The notes under the pieces are model-generated. The model saw only the letters and a list, made by a program, of their open reading frames with translations. It did no database searches and was not told the DNA's origin. From Beroe forskalii (lineage: Eukaryota; Ctenophora; Nuda; Beroida; Beroidae), in contig WFMF01000010.1 of NCBI GenBank assembly GCA_011033025.1, positions 839,163-903,162 of the forward strand: DNA of 64,000 nt. The letters are read 5' to 3'. The translations under genes and the position numbers were made by a program. This document shows positions 59,028-64,000 of the stretch, in pieces (positions within the stretch are counted from its first letter, which is position 1; every line of letters begins with the position of its first letter).

Positions 59028-60382
59028 ATGGCGATATTCCTAATCTTCCTGCTCACTTTGTTACCTACCACCGAGCAGCAAATAAGAGGTATTTCTAGAC
59101 TGATTGAAAACTCCGAGGGGCAGCACTAAGGGCTTCAAAAAGTTAATATTCAATAACTAACATTAACAGGACTTGGCCATGAAATGAAAATCGTTTTACC
59201 CACCACTCAGTCATCAAAATCATTAGAATCGTTTTAACTTTTTAATGGTGAGATATGGTGAGGCACAACATCCTGCTTATTAAGATTTAAGGAGTGATCG
59301 GGACAGTTCTTCATGGATTAGATCTACGATAGATCAATTAAGTAGCAACAAAAGTGTATTTCAAGTCACATTAAAAGAAATATATGTCGTAGTGGCAGTT
59401 ACAAGTAGTGGATATGTAGCAAGTGCCCGGTGAACTCAGTAGATAAGCTATCTGTACAGGATCCTTACAGAGTTATTACAATGTAGCCATATAAATACGA
59501 TGAGCTCAATAAATTCAAGATTATAAGATTTTGTTTTGTTTCATATACACTAATAAACCAAGACAGGACTCGGACTGAAGTCCTAAAAGATCGAACAAGC
59601 TTTTGATAACAGTTTCTTCAGAAAAGAACTGTGGGTTGCTGTGGATTGGTGGTTGCGGTAGACCTAACCTCAGCCTTGGGGCGGAGTCTGGTACCTCAGT
59701 TGCAGACTGCAGAGCACAGTGCCGAAAAATCACCGGATGTGAAGTGTTCGTTGTACGGAACAACGAAAATTTTCGCTGCTTCTTTATACCGGAGAGTGCG
59801 ATTGCTGAATGCAACAGAAGTTTGAACCCGGAAATCTTAACAGCATACTCTCGCTACCGATGTATTATTAAAGGTACGTTTTTTTAGTACTTTAGTGTTT
59901 AGTAGTAACTTAGTAATAATAACTTCACATTTCGCTCGCATCGTACATTTATTGTAACTTTGTAAGGAAAAATAACCAAAGAAAGGAGAAAAGTACAAAT
60001 GACGCCCTTGTTTCATTTGCAAATTACACATCAGGCGGGATTTGATATTGTCATGAACAGCGAAGTTTTGAAACAGATTTTTGGATTCTTTTCTCGTCAA
60101 TGGCTTTTTATGACATTCGTAGGTTTTGAATGATACTGAATGGTTTAATGCAGCGCAAATCATGAACCAATGAACCATGCAATGAAAAAATAGAAAATTT
60201 AACCATAGAGAAGAAATTACAGCCACAGCTGCTTAAAAATAATTTCAATTTCACAAAAGCCAAAAACTGAAAAAATATAAATTAGTAGAATTTGTTATTA
60301 ACGTAGATATCGGTATTTATTTCAAATTGCAGTCGACGAGGCCACCAGCTCAGGGCTCCTTATCCCCTATCTTCCAATTCCG
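59028..60382 (+). CDS. Secreted protein with PAN/apple-like domain, 5' part
   Basis: Exons 59025-59088 (ATG at 59028; hydrophobic MAIFLIFLLTLLPTTEQ is a clear signal peptide), 59613-59873 and 60333-60382, with phases agreeing (1, 1, then 0). The second exon has six cysteines in a PAN/apple-like order: CGLLW, CGRPNLSLG, CRAQCRKITGC, CFFIP, AECNRS and RYRC. Apple domains bind proteins or carbohydrates outside the cell. The following exon could be a few bases at about 60705 (GCTTCGAC/GTAAGT), which I cannot confirm. The rest of the gene is not recognised in the window. Confidence 0.7.
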
Positions 60383-61384
60383 GTGAGGAGCAGGATCCTG
60401 CGAATAAATAGCTTGGCCAATCTTATAATCTGACATTTTAATTTTAAATGCAGTTGTTATAAGTTCAGCACCAATGAACCCATTACTCAAAGAATGAAAT
60501 TTCCGATAGCAGGCAAAATCTATTTTCATAACTCCTAACAGCTAACCGGTAACTACCCCTGACTCGATGATATGAAATTTATCACTATCATTACAAACCA
60601 TCACTTACGTTTGCAATACTATAATATTATGTAAAATTCTACGTAAATTGTAAAAGTTTAGGATATTAAGATATCATTAATTCTTCTTCCCCTTAGGCTT
60701 CGACGTAAGTTGCTTCAGTATACGGCGTAACGACTTAACAAGGCTTGACTTGACGATGGAAGTTGGGCGGAACGTGCGTCTCACAGACGTGTTATATCAC
60801 CACACCTCTATTCAGCAACACACAGAGCTTCTTTATTTCTTTGTAGGATCGGAATTTTATAAACATTTTATGACATAGGTGGTATATGCTTATATGACGA
60901 ATTGAGTAAAAAAGACATTATTTTTGCAGGGTGGTAGTAAAAAGGTTTTTGATTTCGAACGTTATTTCAGGATTTCCATTAAACTTTAGATATTTTGTTA
61001 TCATAGTCGGCAGTTGCTGTTTGTGGAATCTGAATTGTTTTTTCACGCTGATGGCACTATGAGTTTGAAACACGTGGACATGGTTGTGCGTTTTGATTTT
61101 CATATTTATCAAACAATCGTCTTGTTTTTTTGGTTTATGAAGTTGGACTTCATTATTTTGAGGAGAAATGAATCATTGTGCTAATAACATGTAATGTTAC
61201 TGTCATACCGTAAATTTCACCCTCCTTAATCCTTAATAATAAAACCCTTATTCCCTGTTTCTATTTGTCAAAATGTAACATACCAAAGTAAAGCATCAAT
61301 AAAATGATATGAGTAAGTGACATGTTGGTGGTATATTAGTGGCATGTCGGTGGTATATTAGTAAGGGTCGTATGTGCTCTGGAC
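60383..61384. other. No gene recognised
   Basis: AT-rich sequence, possibly intron of the PAN-domain gene. Short direct repeats GTGGTATATTAGT occur at 61325-61360. Nothing else stands out. Confidence 0.4.
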
Positions 61385-62385
61385 TGTAACCCCCTGTGAA
61401 CTAAATAGTTAAGTAGGTCTGAGAACGTTTTTCGGTGGTTGATAGTCCCCAGATTCACCAAAAAAAAGATCACCGGATTCCGAGTTGGGGAAACCCCTTT
61501 TTTGGACCCCTTTTCTCCGGAATTGGGGCAAAAACTTCGACTGCCAATATCTCAGCTTCTGATTGAGATACAGGCCACTTCGTTATACCAAACTATGCAG
61601 GATGAGCACATCATAGGCGGCGGAGCATAGTTTAAAAGTCGTAAACCCCTTAGTTTTGGAGTTATGGACGAAAAACCTCTTTTTAGCCCTACGCGTAACC
61701 CCAAAATTGCCCCTTTTTAATAAATAGAATCTGAAGGACCTAGAGAACTCAACGAGGACACTAATCTATGCAGAATCATCACATTATGGGGGGTAGAACA
61801 TGGTTTCAAAGTCCTAACCCCTTTCGTTTCAGAGTTATGGACAAAAACCCCCTTTTTAGCCCTATGCGTAGCCCCAAAATTGCCCCTATTTAATATATAA
61901 AATCTGAAGGTCGTAGAGAACTGAACGAGGACTCTAGCCTATGCAGAATTATCACATTATGGGGAGTAGAACATGGTTTCAAAGTCCTAACCCCTTTAGT
62001 TTCAGAGCTATGGACGAAAAAACCCTTTTTAGCCCTACGCGTAACCCCAAAATTGCCCCTATTAAATAAATAAAATCTGAAGGTCGTAGAGAACTGAACG
62101 AGGACACTAATCTATGCAGAATCATGACATTGTTGGGGGTAGAACATGGTTTCAAAGTCCTTACCCCTTTCGTTAAAGAGTTATGGACGAAAAACTCTTT
62201 TTAGCCCTACGCTTAACCCAAAATTGCCTCTATTTGATAAATAATATCTGAAGGTCGCTACAGAGAACTGAACTAGGACTCTAGCCTATGCAGAATCATC
62301 ATATTATGGGGGTAGAACATGGTTATAAAGTCCTTACCCCTTTCGTTTCAGAGTTATGGACGAAAAACCTATTTTAACAGTTTAA
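61385..62385. repeat. Dispersed block followed by 172-bp satellite
   Basis: 61385-61506 is the inverse copy of 1-122. It is followed by four to five units of about 172 bp, each with GCCCCTATTTAATAAATA, ATCTGAAGGTCG, CTATGCAGAATCATCACAT and AGAGTTATGGACGAAAAAC. No coding frame is preserved between units. Confidence 0.9.
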
Positions 62386-62934
62386 CTCCAAAATTTTAAC
62401 TCCAAAATTTTAACTTCAAAATTGAGTACAGTAGTGCTTGGTTATATAGCATAGGGATAAAATCAAATGAACACGCCATAATATTCTTCAATAATGTAAA
62501 TATATAATTTACATAGAATAATCAAACATTTTCCTAAAAGAATGCAAAGGAAGTTTAAAAATAAAAATTAATCACACATATTTTGAACATTTCATCTATT
62601 GCTAGAAACAAACAATACTAACTTAAGGTTTTCCATTCTCTATAATGTAAACCTGTCTCTTTTTCTTCTTGCAGTTCATTACGACTACTGCTATTGCAAC
62701 CTATCAAAATCCATATTGTTAAGTGTGTCCCTTCATGTATCATATTTTGATTGAAGAGCCTGAAAGGCAAGCGACATCATGAAAAGATCCATATTATAAG
62801 CGAGAGATTTTGGCAGATCTAATTTCAGGCATGCCCACCATTTTTTGGGATGAACCCAATCTGATGTACAGCAAAGACCGGAATGGTGTTTATTTTATAT
62901 AAGCCCAAGGAATTTCAATACTCAGTGTCATACT

Positions 62935-63065
62935 CACAGGGAACGGACTCTAGGTCAGGGGACTCAAGGTTGGGGGGACTCTAGGTTGGGGGACTCTGGG
63001 TCAGGGGCGGCAAACCAGGATGGACTCTGCGTCGGGAGATTCCCACAGGGTGGACTCTAGGCCGG
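62935..63065. repeat. Short G-rich repeat (GGACTCTAGGTCGGG-type)
   Basis: About seven imperfect 13-17 bp units. Two open frames follow (63020-63247 and 63257-63517) that overlap in different frames, share no recognised domain and could be fragments of one decayed element. Confidence 0.7.
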
Positions 63066-63899
63066 GAGCCTCCTTAACTTATATACACTACCTTAAGCTT
63101 TTCACTTATATGGTGAATCCCTCGGTTAACCCTGATAATGGACCGGATAACCGGTGCAATCATGTGACCCAATGGATCATTGCTGACACTATCCCTTACC
63201 GCTTGTTGGACTCATATCCGGATGTCATCAGAGCGGATTCATTATAGGAGAGGGTCATGTGGGCACGACTGCATGCATATGATTATGCAGACACTATGCC
63301 TACGGCTCTACTTTTGGAAATCTTGTCGCTGCCAACACTGTCCTCAACGCAGACCCTCCCCCTCTCCACGGCCACCCTGATCCCCCAGCCAACCCTCCCT
63401 CCTCCCAACCCTCCCCTCCTCTGCAGACACTTCCATGATCAAGATCATCCAAGGAAGAACCTTCACTTTCAAATCCCTCCTCTTGAGCTCAAGGCTACTC
63501 TAGAGATAGCAAGCCCTTAAAAGGTGAGAAGGGTGGAAGACAAGCTTGGAGGTGTATCAAGTGGAGCTGCAAGTGTACTGGACGATTCTACACCATCAAT
63601 CTTTCACTCCTTTGCCAAACCTCACTGCCACGCTGCTGATGCTGCTGACTCCAATGCTGCTGAGGCCCGCTTCTAGATGGCTTCCACCACCATTCTTGCT
63701 TCCAACTGCCTGATTCTGGCTCCTCAAACCCAGAGTCCCCTGACCTAGAGTCATATACCTCCGAGCATCATCGTCCAGTTTTTCAAATGCTTTCGATTTC
63801 GAATTTTCAATCTATAAAAAATTTGTAATTATATTAACCTCTTTCATCGTTCGGCTTTATGACGTTCACAGAAAAAGGACTATTTTGTAGTTACCCATA

Positions 63900-64000
63900 G
63901 GGATCGTTCACATATTACGTAATCACCTAGGGGGAGGGGGGAGTTTTCAAATGATTATGTTTGATTACGGGGAGGGGGGAGGGGGTTTGGTGGTTGATTA
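63900..64000 (+). mobile_element. Second copy of the GGGATCGTTCACATA element, cut by window end
   Basis: Matches 34466 onward closely for all 101 visible bases, including the G-rich runs. Its other end lies outside the window. Confidence 0.9.

Noticed and set aside
63020-63520. Genuine gene in the two overlapping frames
   Set aside because: Frames overlap out of phase, no domain is recognised and no splice arrangement joins them convincingly.

Overview
This is a stretch of nuclear DNA from an intron-rich invertebrate animal, probably from an early-branching lineage (sponge, cnidarian or placozoan grade). The assignment rests on spliced genes with GT-AG junctions, an adhesion GPCR, a TRPA-like channel, condensin and golgin genes, non-LTR and Merlin-type elements, and a great deal of tandem and inverted repeat. 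I cannot name the species. Gene models were built by eye from homology and splice sites; exon limits are good to a few bases where reading phase agrees across the junction.

Layout. 0.3-2 kb: minus-strand 3' part of an LDLa/cysteine-rich extracellular protein gene. 4.8-16.9 kb: plus-strand adhesion GPCR (Sushi-like and hormone-receptor-like modules, GAIN, GPS, seven membrane segments, acidic tail). Its introns hold a 3.2-kb 54-bp array, a 0.9-kb array of about 24 bp and a 1-kb inverted-repeat element. 17-26.3 kb: gene-poor, with a 4-kb satellite, a foldback element, a 5'-truncated non-LTR reverse transcriptase and a minisatellite. 27-30 kb: minus-strand 3' part of a GCC2/GCC185-type golgin. 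32.3-33.3 kb: an apparently intact Merlin/ISXO2-like transposase. 33.5-46.5 kb: a large inverted duplication (arms 33.5-36.8 and 42.4-46.5 kb) made from the middle exons of condensin subunit NCAPG. 37.1-50.8 kb: the fuller NCAPG gene on the minus strand, with an intronless TRPA-like gene (38.6-41.6 kb) in one long intron. 51.7-58.3 kb: a 6.6-kb foldback structure with nested foldbacks, tandem arms and very stable GC hairpins, without a convincing gene. 59-60.4 kb: start of a secreted PAN/apple-domain protein. 61.4-64 kb: satellite and the first 101 bases of a second copy of an inverted-repeat element.

The theme I find most striking is that tandem repeats in at least three unrelated genes (adhesion GPCR, GCC2, NCAPG) are seeded exactly on splice junctions. 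Each repeat unit is the tail of an exon plus its 5' splice site, or an intron end plus the start of the next exon, so the introns carry arrays of duplicated donors or acceptors. A second theme is that the two NCAPG arms act as filled-site/empty-site pairs for two inverted-repeat elements, giving their exact ends and target duplications.
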